From positions 5,237,660-5,301,659 of the forward strand of contig CM055741.1 in NCBI GenBank assembly GCA_029465975.1: 64,000 nt of DNA. The letters are read 5' to 3'. Made by a program: the position numbers and the translations under genes. The notes beneath the pieces were generated by a model that saw only the letters and a program-made list of their open reading frames with translations, was not told the origin of the DNA and did not search any database. Of the stretch, positions 38,202 to 53,000 are shown one piece after another (within the stretch, counting starts at the first letter, position 1; each line of letters starts with the position of its first letter). Origin of the DNA: Dallia pectoralis (taxonomy: Eukaryota; Chordata; Actinopteri; Esociformes; Umbridae).

Positions 38202-41200
38202 GTAAGATGCAATTATTTATCGTTATATTATACGTACATAATGATATTAAACTTCAGTTACGTATCATACTGGAATATATTATTATATCCATTCTGCAAT
38301 TAAACCACTAGTTCATGTCCGTTTGGGGGTGACAGGCAGCATCCTAAACTGTACTGGCCTTCACAGGAAGCTGGTGACAACGACCAGGATAAACACATTA
38401 TTACGGTATATAAATACACTTTATGTGCAAGTTATTCATTAATAGCTGCTGCATTTAGGGTTAAGGTGTTTATTGTTATCATGTGATGATGTAGACACAA
38501 TCAAGAGTGTTAGTTATAGTGTCGTTGTTAGCAAGCGAACCTACTAACTAGCTAAAGTACGGTCACTAATTACAGTAGTACTACAGTACTGTCACTAATT
38601 ACAGTAGAACTACAGTACTGTCACTAATTACAGTAGAACTACAGTACTGTCACTAATTACAGTAGAACTACAGTAAAACTACGTACTGTACATTCATTAG
38701 AGTTGCTATTTGTAGTACTTGTGCTAGCTACTAGTCCTAAGCTGGGTAAGCTAATTAGCTATCCAAGTTTCTTGCATACTTCTCTTTGCTGGCTAGTAGT
38801 GTTTGTGTTAAACGAGTACATATTTAATTTTGAAATGAAATAATAATCTTCCTTCGTCTTGCATCTCATTTGAATTGTGCAACTGACCCATAAAATGCCA
38901 CTCTCAAATATGTAACGCCACTCACATGAACCTAAATGCTCATTATTGCACAAGTTAAACGTACTTTTTGCGAACCCACAAGAAGCAGTACTTATTGTTA
39001 GGCACTGATCGATGAAACACAGGTTTATAGTGTTCTGGGTGTTAATTAAATACAGCTGACGTTTCTTTGTGACACTTTTATTCCGTTCATCTTCCGAATT
39101 GTCTCACTAGCTAGTCGTACTCATACCAGTAGGTTGTGGTTGACCTTTTGACTCCCCCTAGTCATCCGCGTGTACTCGTCTGTTTGGAGAAGGTGCAAAG
39201 AGCGGTACAAATGCAGATGTCCGGGTAGTCTGGTTTCCACGTCATGGCTTTGGATGGAAACTGTACACAATCCTGACAGTTAGAAACGTAACTCTCTGGT
39301 ACCATAAGCCTGCCAAGCAGTAGTATACAGAACCGGTTGTGGCTGCTTCGCTGCATGTGACACAGCCTGGTTTTTAGCGGGCAGAAGGCTGGGACCTGGT
39401 GATGAACTCACAGTTTGTAGTGGCATTCCCAGCCAATGAGCTGGCTCTGAGATGCAGCTCGGATGAAAACAAGCTGCTATTAGCCGACCTCAGTTTGTGA
39501 AAGGCTTCCAATCGAGGTCGAGAGCTCAGAGCATGAGAACGTCCCGCTAACTGAGAGTTGGCGTCTCCCGTCGCTGTGCTGTGGTCCAACCTCAAGCTGC
39601 GCGCTCGGTTTCCTGACTGCTCTGAAGTAGCTGAGCCAAATGTGGCCGAACTAAATGGTTGACAGGACAGTCTGACCACCAGAACCGTAGAATAAGGCTG
39701 CCCGGGTAGTAATGCGGAGAAATGGCAGGGACCGGATAATATGATATTACACTACTTCAGCGTGAGTACAGTATTGAGACTCATTTTATTGCTGTTTCAC
39801 ATTGAAAGCATTGCTCAGCATGCAGTTTGTCTGCCGCCCCGGGACCAGAGAGCCATAAGAAAGCCCATGCGCTGTAAACAGACTCCACCCCCCGGGTTAA
39901 AATCCACAATCTATAAGAAAATAATAGTATCTGTATGCTAGTGGTGAACAGACAATGTGGTATCGTCAAAACGACAAGAGATGCATTTACAAAATATATC
40001 GCAATGTGCGAGCGCATCACAGACGTCAGCTATTATTAGCACCGCAGCAACACACACACACACACACCGCCTGACTCCACTCTTGGATCTTTGTCTTGGT
40101 CAGAGAGAGCATCAGAGCTGGACCGACGACCTGCCGCTGTGTCAGATGTGTGGGGTGGGCACCGCCCCCAACTGTACCTATGGACCAGACGGGAAGGGAA
40201 CCCAGAGCCACCCGAACGAGGACGGACACTTCCGTTTCAGGTAACCGGAGAACCGTGGCGCCCCCTCCTCCCCCGGTGGTTTCTCTGTGGATCCCGGATA
40301 TGATGAAATGCGTAGGATAAGCGTAGAGTACATAGGACTGAATAATTTACCCTGAGTGGGCATTTAATTATATTCTTACTGAATGAACAGTGATGTTGTG
40401 CACGTCGCACTCTGGCCTTGCACTTACAGCTACGGGTTAAATTAACGTGCACTGTGCTGCTGGATTCTGATTTGATCTCACTTGCCCCTCCCACTTCTAT
40501 GCAGATTAGCTACTGGTCACAATTCATGTAGAAAAATGAAATCCCCCTTGTTGAAATAGGTGACGGCAGTCAAGCCAATCAAAAGTGTGTTATCCTTGTT
40601 TGGACCAATCAGATTCTTCTTGTGTCCTTCCCATCAGCGGCGAGGACGGCTTATACCTGTACGGCGTGTTTAATGGTTTTGACGGAAGCAGAGTGTCCAG
40701 CTTCGTATCCCAGTGCCTGACGGCCGAACTGCTCCTGGGACAGCTCAACTCCACACACAGTGACGCAGATGTCCGCGGAATCCTGACAAATGTAACGTGT
40801 GTGTGTGTGTGTACTAGCTTTCAAAAGTTTGGGACCTATGGGAGGTGCCTCATGAAGCACAGGGTTAAATCTCTTTAGAGAGCCTCAACAAATGGGCGTC
40901 TAGAATTAACCAAAGATCTGCAAGGCTGCGAACGGAGAATTCTTTGATGTTCGCCAAGTTTGAAGGACATGATTATTACTTCAATACTTCAATTTGTATG
41001 TCTGAACTTGTCAATGACTGTATTTCCTGTTTATTTTGCCATGTTTCCCGTTCAGACTCTCGGATTTATTTCATGTTCTCGTGGGGAACGAGGACATTTC
41101 TATGAATGACAGTGAATGCGTCATTCGCTCTTGTGATTTCCAGTTGGCCTGTCCGTGCGTCTTGCCTTTCACACTCTGGCGTGACTTACCACATTCACGT

Positions 41201-44200
41201 TGTCAGAAACTGAGTTATTTCTTCTCCCGTTTCTCGTAGGCGTTTGACGTTGTGGAGAAAAGTTACTTTGAGACCATCATGGATGCGTTGGCTGAGAAGG
41301 CGAGTCTGCAGTCTCAAATACCTGAGGTAAGCATGTGACGTAGACACGCGCGCACACACACACACACACACATACACACACACACACACACACATGGTTG
41401 TGTTGCCATAAGCCTTCTACTGTTTGTGTTTGCTCTAATGTACGATAGAACTGAATTGAAGAATTCGATGGACGAATTCTATCAGTTCTGGTTTCCACGG
41501 CAACCGTAGTTGTATAGGCCGGGCATTATGTCCAGCCGGGCCTGTAATTGAATAACTGGACCCTGTAGCCAGCGTCTATTGTGACAGCAGTCGTGAAAAG
41601 AAAGCAAATGTAATTTATATACGTACGTGCGTGCGTGTGTGTGTGGGTTTAAAGTGTCTTTATTTAGTTCACGAAGGCCTCCCTGCTTGTGCAGCGGTCC
41701 AAGTCGTCCTTTTTTTGCACCAATGGTATCATATATTTTAGGTTTGAGACTTGACTGTGAAATGGCTTAGTAGCCTGAAGTGTGACGCACATTAGCATCA
41801 GCTAGTGAGAGAGGCATCGTCAGTAGCCTGAAGGGTGACGCACATTAGCATCATCCAGTGAGAGAGGCATCGTCAGTAGCCTGAAGGGTGACGCACATTA
41901 GCATCAGCTAGTGAGAGAGGCATAGTCAGTAGCCTGAAGGGTGACGCACATTAGCATCAGCTAGTGAGAGAGGCATCGTCAGTAGCCTGAAGGGTGACGC
42001 ACATTAGCATCAGCTAGTGAGAGAGGCATCGTCAGTAGCCTGAAGTAGGGGTGGGCGATATGGGAAAAATATCATATCACGATTTTTTCAGGAAAAATCA
42101 CGATTCACGATTTTATCACGATTCTTTTTCATGTTGCTTTTTAAGACTATTTTGCTAATTACTGAGCTGCAATACAAGCAAATTATATCTCCATTTAAAG
42201 AATATAGCGTTACAAGGTAACAAAACATAAAAGGGAAAAAAAAATTAAAGTAGCATATTTTAATCACGTGTATATTTAAAGGAAGTGCAATGGTGCAAAG
42301 AAGCACCTTCATTCTCATCCGCAGCTTCACCATCCATTCACTGTGTAACCTGCCATCCATCTACAGCATCAGATGATCTACTGTGTTATCATCCTGAATT
42401 AAATGAATTGTGAATTATGCAGTAAAACATTTTACTAAAATAGTATGTAGCCTATTTATTGTCTTATGTAGCCATACAATACAAAATTAAAACCATGATT
42501 TTAAAATGCACAGGCTATGATATTTAAATTTCTAAAGATCGAATAAATTAAAATCAATCAAACTGTATGTCCTATTTTGATGTAATAAATGCTAAAACAT
42601 TTTAGATCACAAGCGACGCGCAATCAAATGATTTGCGCATGATTGGCCGTATATATTGCAACACAGACTGTTGAAATAAAAACATTAGGCTACAGTGTAT
42701 AATTTGATCATTTACATTTGTAAAATGTATTATAGTAATTACAGCCCAGTAACTAAGGCACTATAGACAATGAAACACGTATTTTACAACACAGTTTGTA
42801 TATTGGTCACGGTCGGGTATATTCTGCTGTTACCCGGTAGATACATTAATCAATTTCGTTTTATATTTTCGTTCTGTTTATTTAGTAAAACATATATTTC
42901 TTTATAAACGTAGGCCTACCTCTTTTTTCTAGTTCATTCAAATTCAACCAAGCCAATCAATCTATTATCTATGTATATCTTGCAGCTTTTGACTGCCTGA
43001 GCAGGACACGCATACTAACCGGTTGCACTGCGCACAGTGTTCATTAGTGATGTTATGAGTGCACATGAGACAGCAGTGCTTAATCCGTTACATATATCAA
43101 GTTTCATGTAGACCAGACCAAAACGCGTCAAGTTTCATGTAGACCAGACCAAAACGCATCCAGTTTTATATAGACCAGACCAAAACGGATCCAGTTTCAT
43201 AAAGACCAGACCAAAACGGTGTCCAATATAGATCGGACCAAAACGAGATCAGACCAAAACGCATCCAGTTTCATGTAGACCAGACCAAAACGCATCCAGT
43301 TTTAAATAGACCAGACCAAAACGCATCCAGTTTTATATAGACCAGACCAAAACGGTGTCCAATATAGATCGGACCAAAACGAGATCAGACCAAAACGCAT
43401 CCAGTTTCTGAAAACGGGACAAGGTAAAATGCACGTATTTAGGAAAAGTCATGGAAGAACGAGGCTGTAGCTTTTCAACATTATATATTTATTTTAATTA
43501 CTAACTGCAACGCCCGCGGGCATGGGCTGTTGGCGCTTCTAGTGTTAACACGCTGACATCTAGCGCACCGCGCATTGCATGTTGATACGTAGCTGAAAAA
43601 ACGCCATAGATCTGCATCTAATTGAACGTGCACTGGAGCGCGATTCTACGATATTTCCGAAAAAGTGAATCGTGGAGACATTTTAATCGTCCACGATTAA
43701 ATATCGTCATATCGCACACCCCTAGCCTGAAGGGTGACGCACATTAGCATCAGCTAGTGAGAGAGGCATCGTCAGTAGCCTGAAGGGTGACGCACATTAG
43801 CATCAGCTAGTGAGAGAGGCATCGTCAGTAGCCTGAAGGGTGACGCACATTAGCATCATCCAGTGAGAGAGAGAGGCATTAGGTCAGTAGGGGTTTCATC
43901 TTGCTTTAACGAATCCATCAGAAGGCTTGAGTGGCTGTGGAGCAAACTGTCAGCTAAGTGAGCTGTCTTGCATGCTTTGTTAACGCATTGGGGATGGGGT
44001 GATCGTGGCCCGGGAGGTTCTTGGTGCAGAGGCCTAGGAGGAGGGCTTGCTGTGATGTTGTACTCTCTTGAATCGATTGCTGGCACAGGGCCGTGTGGAC
44101 AATTTGACGCAGTTGGTGATGGGACAAAACATTTAATAAAAACGTTATTATAAATATTTTCATATATTTCTGAATTTAAGGAATTGCTATGCCAAATGCA

Positions 44201-44343
44201 TGTGGATTATGTTTAAGCATAGAAGGTTAGGATCATTATAACTTTTATTAAAATGCGTTCAGGAATCTAGACATCAGACTATAAGTCAATGTTAACCACA
44301 AGCCTTCCTGAAACCTTTTCTTCTCATCTGTATCCTGTTCACG

Positions 44344-44374
<31 letters not shown>

Positions 44375-44538
44375 TCCCTCCTCCCAGGGAGTGCCATTCC
44401 ACCAGCTCACTCCCCAGAGTCAGAAGATGTCTGAGAAGCTCACGGAGCTGGAGCAGGAGGTGTGTGGGGGAGCCACGGCAGTTGTGGCCTTGATGCTGGA
44501 CAACAAGCTCTACATCGCCAATGTAGGTAGGTAGTTCG

Positions 44539-44582
<44 letters not shown>

Positions 44583-47160
44583 CTGTGTGTGTGTGTGCGT
44601 GCCCGCCCATACATAAGGTATCATATATTGGGCAGTTAGCCATCCTTCCCTGGGGGGCAGCCATATATAAGGTATCATATATTGGGCAGTTAGCCATCCT
44701 TCCCTGGGGGGCAGCCATACATAAGGTATCATATATTGGGCAGTTAGCCATCCTTCCCTGGGGGGCAGCCATACATAAGGTATCATATATTGGGCAGTTA
44801 GCCATCCTTCCCTGGGGGGCAGCCATACATAAGGTATCATATATTGGGCAGTTAGCCATCCTTCCCTGGGGGGCAGCCATATATAAGGTATCATATATTG
44901 GGCAGTTAGCCATCCTTCCCTGGGGGGCAGCCATATATAAGGTATCATATATTGGGCAGTTAGCCATCCTTCCCTGGGGGGCAGCCATATATAAGGTATC
45001 ATATATTGGGCAGTTAGTCATCCTTCCCTGGGGGGCAGCCATACATAAGGTATCATATATTGGGCAGTTAGCCATCCTTCCCTGGGGGGCAGCCATACAT
45101 AAGGTATCATATATTGGGCAGTTAGCCATCCTTCCCTGGGGGGCAGCCATACATAAGGTATCATATATTGGGCAGTTAGCCATCCTTCCCTGGGGGGTAG
45201 CCATACATAAGGTATCATATATTGGGCAGTTAGCCATCCTTCCCTGGGGGGCAGCCATATATAAGGTATCATATATTGGGCAGTTAGCCATCCTTCCCTG
45301 GGGGGCAGCCATATATAAGGTATCATATATTGGGCAGTTAGCCATCCTTCCCTGGGGGGCAGCCATATATAAGGTATCATATATTGGGCAGTTAGTCATC
45401 CTTCCCTGGGGGGCAGCCATATATAAGGTATCATATATTGGGCAGTTAGCCATCCTTCCCTGGGGGGCAGCCATATATAAGGTATCATATATTGGGCAGT
45501 TAGCCATCCTTCCCTGGGGGGCAGCCATATATAAGGTATCATATATTGGGCAGTTAGCCATCCTTCCCTGGGGGGCAGCCATATATAAGGTATCATATAT
45601 TGGGCAGTTAGCCATCCTTCCCTGGGGGGCAGCCATACATAAGGTATCATATATTGGGCAGTTGGTCATCCTTCCCTGGGGGGCAGCCATATATAAGGTA
45701 TCATATATTGGATATGAGTTGTTTATATAGGATGCCGTCAGGTCTGTCACACTACTGATTCATGGCCCCCGGTGGGCGGTCCCGTCAATTGATTTGACAT
45801 GTGGGAGGAGTTTCTCTTGCGGGTGGGTGGGACTTCCTGTGTGACTTGCGTGACTGATTGCTTTGTTGTGTTTATGGAGGTTTGCTGTTTTACAGAGTGC
45901 CATGGGCTTGTTAAATTCCCAAGCTGTGGTTTGTTGGTATAAGCAGATGTTTTTGACGCCTAATACCAGTGAATCTCACTGCGTACACGTACGCAGTCAA
46001 CATTTCTGCTGAATTGAAAAGCTCACTAGAATTGCATAACACCTGAATGGATTCAGATTTTCTGCTGAGCTGAACATCTGACTGGAATTACGTAACAGAT
46101 GAGACAGATGCAGACAGATTTTCTACACAGTGTCTATTTATATGTCAAAAATATCTTGTACTAACCCGGGTTTCATTACGAATAAAATGTGAACTGAAAA
46201 CATTTTGGTTTTATGAGTAAACGCACATGAAACCAAAGCCATTTTCAACTTGTAAGGTGAAGGCTTAGAAAAGGTTGCTGTGTATTAAAGTGCATTGAAT
46301 TCTGGGATGTTTCACCAGAACTACCGACCAACATGAAATGACATCTCAAGGTTTTCCGAAGTGGGGAGTTGGGTTTATGCGTATCTAAGTGCAATGCATT
46401 GTGGGATTTCTCGCCCACGCTACCAACCATAGAGTTTAGGCTTTAAAAAAAAAAGTTTTATGATAACATGGCCCGTTGTGTCTGCAAGTCCAAGTTCACA
46501 GTTTCACATCACTTTGAAAGGCTAATTGATTATTGGTAAACTTCGAGGAGCAATGTTTGTGAGTTCAATTGCTGAAAATGTCCAGATGTCGCGAGACGCG
46601 CCCGCGGGTTTTGTGTGGATACGCCGTGCGGTAAGAAATGGAGAGTAGGAGACGCAGGACTGCCCTCCCTCTAGGTTCTCTCCGGTTTCACATGGGTGAC
46701 CTTCTGAACGCATGTGTTGCAATTACATGTGCTGCTCTGATCCAAAGCACATGTTACGAATGAAATGTGGCAACACACATGTTAGGAATGATATTCTGCT
46801 TGCCAATGTCTCTTATTCGACCTTCCTGCCCCACAATGCATTTCTCAAACAACAGCTGTGGCTCCGACCCCACCCCCAGCCGGAGGGGAGGGGGGGGGGG
46901 TGACAGGGGAGGAACAACATTTCTGTGTAATTTTAGAAGAATCTAAAAGCCAGACCACTCCGGTTGGAAATGAGAATTATAGCGGAGAGATTTGTGAAAT
47001 GAAACACACCCAGACGTTCCCTGCAGAGAGGCGTCTGACAACCAGACACGTTCCCACAATCATTTCTCAACTGTTCTTTGTGAATGGTTTTGTGCGCTCT
47101 GTCCGACCATCCTGCCCAGACGTGTGTGTGTGTATGTGGCTTTGAAGCAGACACTTTTTT

Positions 47161-47209
<49 letters not shown>

Positions 47210-49979
47210 CAAACAGTACTCCAGTGGTCACTATAAATGTAATGGATTTTCGCGGCAACCATTAGGGGTCCTTCTTCTCCGTAGGTAGCCGTCTCACTGC
47301 CCGTCAGCAATTGTGATACCAAGGCAGAATAAAGAATGAGGTCGGGAAGTGTAGGGGGGGTGGACTCGTGGGATTTACAGAGGTACAATAAGAGCAGAAA
47401 TTATTTATTTTGGGGGGACAAAAGTTTGTTCATTAGACCACTGATGGAAGCAACAGAGAGAGACAAAGAATGGCATGAGAATGTTCAGTCTTGACCGGCT
47501 GTCTAGAGCCCTGGGGTCAACGTGGATGGATGACCTTTTAGAGCAGGGATGTCAAACCGGTTCCACGGTGGGCCTAGTGTATGCAGGTTTTTGGGTTTTC
47601 ATTTAAATTAGTTCCCAGTTCAGACCTAATCAACCAGTAGAGGGTAGAACCTAACCAATTAGTGACCTAATTAATCAATCAAGAACAAGGTGAGAGCAAA
47701 GACCTGTAGACACTCGGCCCTCCATGGAACCGGTTTGACACCTGTGTATTAGAGCCTTGGGGTCAACGTGGATGGATGACCTAGAGCTCTGGGGTCAACA
47801 TGGATGGATGACCTTCTAGAGCCCTGGTGTCAATGTGAATGGATGACCTTCTAGAGCCCTGGGGTCAATGTGGATGGATGACCTAGAGCCCTGGGGTCAA
47901 CGTGGATGGATGACCTTCTAGAGCCCTGGGGTCAATGTGGAAGGATGACCTAGAGCCCTGGGGTCAACGTGGATGGATGACCTAGAGCCCTGGGGTCAAT
48001 GTGGAAGGATGACCTAGAGCCCTGGGGTCAATGTGGATGGATGACCTTCTAGAGCCCTGGGGTCAATGTGGATGGATGACCTTCTAGAGCCCTGGGGTCA
48101 ACGTGGATGGATGACCTTCTAGAGCCCTGGGGTCAACGTGGATGGATGACCTAGAGCCCTGGGGTCAATGTGGATGGAACATTACAGAGGTAAATAAGGG
48201 CTGTGGATAAACTGGACTGATTCTCCTGTGTGACCTCTGGTCCGGTTGCACTTCTGCTCTTCACCCTTGACCTTGTGTTGACGTGAAGGTCGCTGCCGAT
48301 GGACCATCATGGACGGGGATACATGATAAACGTCTTCAACCGTTCTTCTAGGATGTCCACTTGATCCGTTAAACCAAGCGCGTGTCCACTTGATCCGTTA
48401 AACCAAGCGCGTGTCCACTTGATCCGTTAAACCAAGCGCGTGTCCACTTGATCCGTTAAACCAAGCGCGTGTCCACTTGATCCGTTAAACCAAGCGCGTG
48501 TCCACTTGATCCGTTAAACCAAGCGTGTGTCCACTTGATCCGTTAAACCAAGCGCGTGTCCACTTGATCCGTTAAACCAAGCGCGTGTCCACTTGATCCG
48601 TTAAAACAAGCGCGTGTCCACTTGATCCGTTAAAACAAGCGCGTGTCCACTTGATCCGTTAAACCAAGCGCGTGTCCACTTGATCCGTTAAAACAAGCGC
48701 GTGTCCACTTGATCCGTTAAACCAAGCGCGTGTCCACTTGATCCGTTAAAACAAGCGCGTGTCCACGCGCGTGAATCCAATTACGCCACTTCGGCCAATA
48801 CAAGCACAAGCAAACGGTACTCGTACAGAGAGAGAAGACCCTCCTGAGTAATAATGACATCACATGCCTCTAATGGCCTCTCATCTCAATGTGTAAAGGT
48901 TCTCCGGTCTGACGATAGGACATGTGTGTTTGAGACCTGAACGCTAAGCGTTAAGTCTAGTTAAAACACGGTTCCTCATTACCTGACTAAAGGATGGTCG
49001 TAGTATCGTTGGGTAGCGACTGGGAGATCGGTCCGGGCTATTGGAGAGATGGATGGAGCTAAACACTGTGACGTCCTTTGAGAAACCCTGAACCAGAGAG
49101 AACAGGACCTCAGATTTATTCTTAGCACGACAATTACTGGAAGCGTTCAGCCAAGACGGCACCTGAGTGTGTTTGGTACAGGTCTGTTTGCCTGGACTTA
49201 AACCCCACTGAACGTCTGTGTGGAGCCCTGAAGGTCACAGTTCATAGGTGCTAGTTGTAGAATCTGAAAGGGCTTGGGAGAATCTGCAATGAACAATGGG
49301 GAAAAACTGCCCAAATCCAGGAAGCGCAAAGGGAAACCGTGCGAAGCTGGTAGAGACATACCCAAGGACACTCAAAGCTGTGATCACTGCCAAACATTTC
49401 TTCGTTCAGTAATCGGCACACATTTCTACATTCTCTTTTTTCTCTGTCATTACGGGGTATTGTGCACGAACGGCACATCAAAAATGTGGGGTAACTGAAC
49501 GGGTGAAGTTACTATCCAAAGGCTTTGTAGTAGTTGTGGTCTAACAGTTGTTTGATGGTCATGCTGTGGATTGTGTGTGAGTGTGTGTCTTCTGAGAAGT
49601 GGACATCATGTTGTTCTGGACTTGGTCTAACACACAGGTTCTACTGCCTGTCCTACGGTAACCCTGGTAACCTCACAATTATGTTGTAGACCTGAACCCG
49701 CTCACCTGAATCCAGCAGACGCGGGCCTAATAATTAGCAGACATGTTATACTGCCGTGTGCTAGCTCTGAAATGCTACTAACCATAAAACGGCCACAGGT
49801 CAACTGGTTTAGGAAATCCCTGGTTTAATTGATGTGGTTGTGCTTGCGGTCCAGGAAACAACCGGGCGCTGCTATGCAAGTCAGCCAGCGACGGTCAGAA
49901 CCAGGTGATCCAAATCGGACGACCTCACACGACAGAGAACGAAGACGAGCTTCAGAGACTGGTCGGGCTGGGTGAGATT

Positions 49980-50013
<34 letters not shown>

Positions 50014-53000
50014 TTCTCGCAGGCTGGACTGGGGAGACACTACACACACACACACTGTTCTCGCAGGCTGGACTGGGGAGACACTACACACACACACACA
50101 CACACACACACGGTGGAACACAATCGTCCGTTTTCATCCTCTGTAGTCATCCTCTCCTCCCTCCTCCAGGTCTCGATGTGTCTCGTCTTCGTCAGGCTGG
50201 CGTTATCGCTGGTCAGAGCAGTACAAGGAGGATCGGCGACTATAGGGTTAAATACAACTACTCAGAGATAGACCTGCTCAGGTGATCACAAACACACACA
50301 AACACACACCATGATCACACACACACCGTGATCACACACACACACACAGCGTGATCACACACACACACATACAGCGTGATCACACACACACATACAGCGT
50401 GATCACACACACACCATAATCACACAAACACAGCGTGATCACACACACACCATAATCACACACACACAGCGTGATCACACTCACACACACACACACCATA
50501 ATCACACACACACAGCGTGATCACACACACACACACACACATCATAATCACACACACACAGCGTGATCACACTCTCACACACACACACACCATAATCACA
50601 CACACACAGCGTGATCACACAGACACCATAATCACACACACACAGCGTGATCACACAGACACCATAATCACACACACACATCGTGATCACACACACACAC
50701 ACCATAATCACACACACACTGCGTGATCACACACACACACACACACCTTAATCACACACACACACACAGCGTGATCACACTCACCATGATCACACACACA
50801 CACACACCTTGATCACACACACAGCGTGATCACACACACGCACCATAATCACACACACACAGCGTGATCACACACACCTTAATCACACACACACACACAC
50901 ACAGTGTGATCACACTCACCGTGATCACGGACACACACAAACACACACTCACCGTGATCACGGACACACACATCATAATCACACACACACAGCGTGATCA
51001 CACACACCTTAATCACACACACACACACAGTGTGATCACACTCACCGTGATCACGGACACACACACTCACCGTGATCACAGACACACACATCGTGAACGA
51101 GGCCTGTTCCGGTTCCTAAGTTAAGGAGCTGAGGACCTCTAAATTACAGGAACCTTAAGTACACATGACTAGAACTCCAATTTCCTGCCGTTCTCTAGGT
51201 TAGCCAGAGGGATCAGAATACAGCTCTGTCTTCAGACTAGGATTCAGTTTATACCCAGAAAAATGCTCTTAATTTCTTGTCTTTATTGCTGAATGTTCAG
51301 GGCTGAGTGTGCATGTGTTCGTTTTACCATCTGAGCGAGGGACTTCAAAGCAGGGAAACCCTCTGTAATTTAAGTAGGAACATGTTCAGCTGCATTCCCT
51401 GTGAAGTTAACGCGTCTTCTCTTTGTCTTCTCATCCTGTCTCGCTGACTTTTTATCATTCTGTGAAAATGTCTTCACCCTGCCTGCCCACGGACATTAGT
51501 GCGGCCAAGAGCAAGCCAATCATCGCAGAGCCGGAGATCCAGCCTAGCCAATCGCTAGAGGGCTTGACAGGCTTTCTGTTGCTCATGTCAGAGGGGCTAA
51601 TTAAAGCACTGGAGTCTGCCCACGGACCGGAACAAGCCAATCAGGTGGGTCAATTCACGTAAACTCATCGACTGCTTGAGAAAACAGTTGTTAAAAATAC
51701 CGGCGGCTGACCATCTCTCTCTCCTTACTGCGTCATCTCACACACCTCCTGGCATTCATCACACATCCTCCTCTGATCGGCATCACTTTTCTCTCCTCTG
51801 ACCTTGTTCCCTTTTTCTCTCTCTCCGTCTCCTCTGACCTTGTTCCCTTTTTCTCTCCCTCCGTCTCCTCTGACCTCGTTCCCTTTTTCTCTCCCTCTCT
51901 TCTGGCCTTCATCCCTTTTTCTCTCCCTCTCTTCTGGCCTTCATCCCTTTTTCTCTCCCTCTCTTCTGGCCTTCATCCCTTTTTCTCTCCCTCTCTTCTG
52001 GCCTTCATCCCTTTTTCTCTCCCTCTCTTCTGGCCTTCATCCCTTTTTCTCTCCCTCTCTTCTGGCCTTCATCCCTTTTTCTCTCCCTCTCTTCTGGCCT
52101 TCATCCTTTTTCTCTCCCTCTCTTCTGGCCTTCATCCCTTTTTCTCTCCCTCTTCTGGCCTTCATCCCTTTTTCTCTCCCTCTTCTGGCCTTCATCCCTT
52201 TTTCTCTCCCTCTTCTGACCTTCATCCCTTTTTCTCTCCCTCTCTTCTGGCCTTCATCCCTTTTTCTCTCCCTCTCTTCTGGCCTTCATCCCTTTTTCTC
52301 TCCCTCTCTTCTGGCCTTCATCCTTTTTCTCTCCCTCTCTTCTGACCTTCATCCCTTTTTCTCTCCCTCTTCTGGCCTTCATCCCTTTTTCTCTCCCTCT
52401 TCTGGCCTTCATCCCTTTTCTCTCCCTCTTCTGACCTTCATCCCTTTTTCTCTCCCTCTCTTCTGGCCTTCATCCCTTTTTCTCTCCCTCTCTTCTGGCC
52501 TTCATCCCTTTTTCTCTCCCTCTCTTCTGGCCTTCATCCCTTTTTCTCTCCCTCTCTTCTGACCTTCATCCCTTTTTCTCTCCCTCTCTTCTGACCTTCA
52601 TCCCTTTTTCTCTCCCTCTTCTGGCCTTCATCCCTTTTTCTCTCCCTCTCTTCTGGCCTTCATCCCTTTTTCTCTCCCTCTCTTCTGGCCTTCATCCCTT
52701 TTTCTCTCCCTCTCTTCTGGCCTTCATCCCTTTTTCTCTCCCTCTCTTCTGACCTTCATCGCTTTTTCTCTCCCTCTCTTCTGGCCTTCATCGCTTTTTC
52801 TCTCCCTCTCTTCTGGCCTTCATCCCTTTTTCTCTCCCTCTCTTCTGACCTTCATCCCTTTTTCTCTCCCTCTTCTGACCTTCATCCTTTTTTCTCTCCC
52901 TCTCTTCTGACCTTCATCCCTTTTTCTCTCCCTCTCTTCTGACCTTCATCTGTTTCTCTCCTCATCTACACCTCTAATCGCTGGTGGTCTTCCCCTTCCT

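Noticed and set aside
44440..45750. 436-residue minus and 395-residue plus frames with repeated MAAPQGRMANCPIYDTL-type units
   Set aside because: The 54-bp minisatellite is 18 codons long, so it stays open by chance; it lies inside tab1 intron 5.
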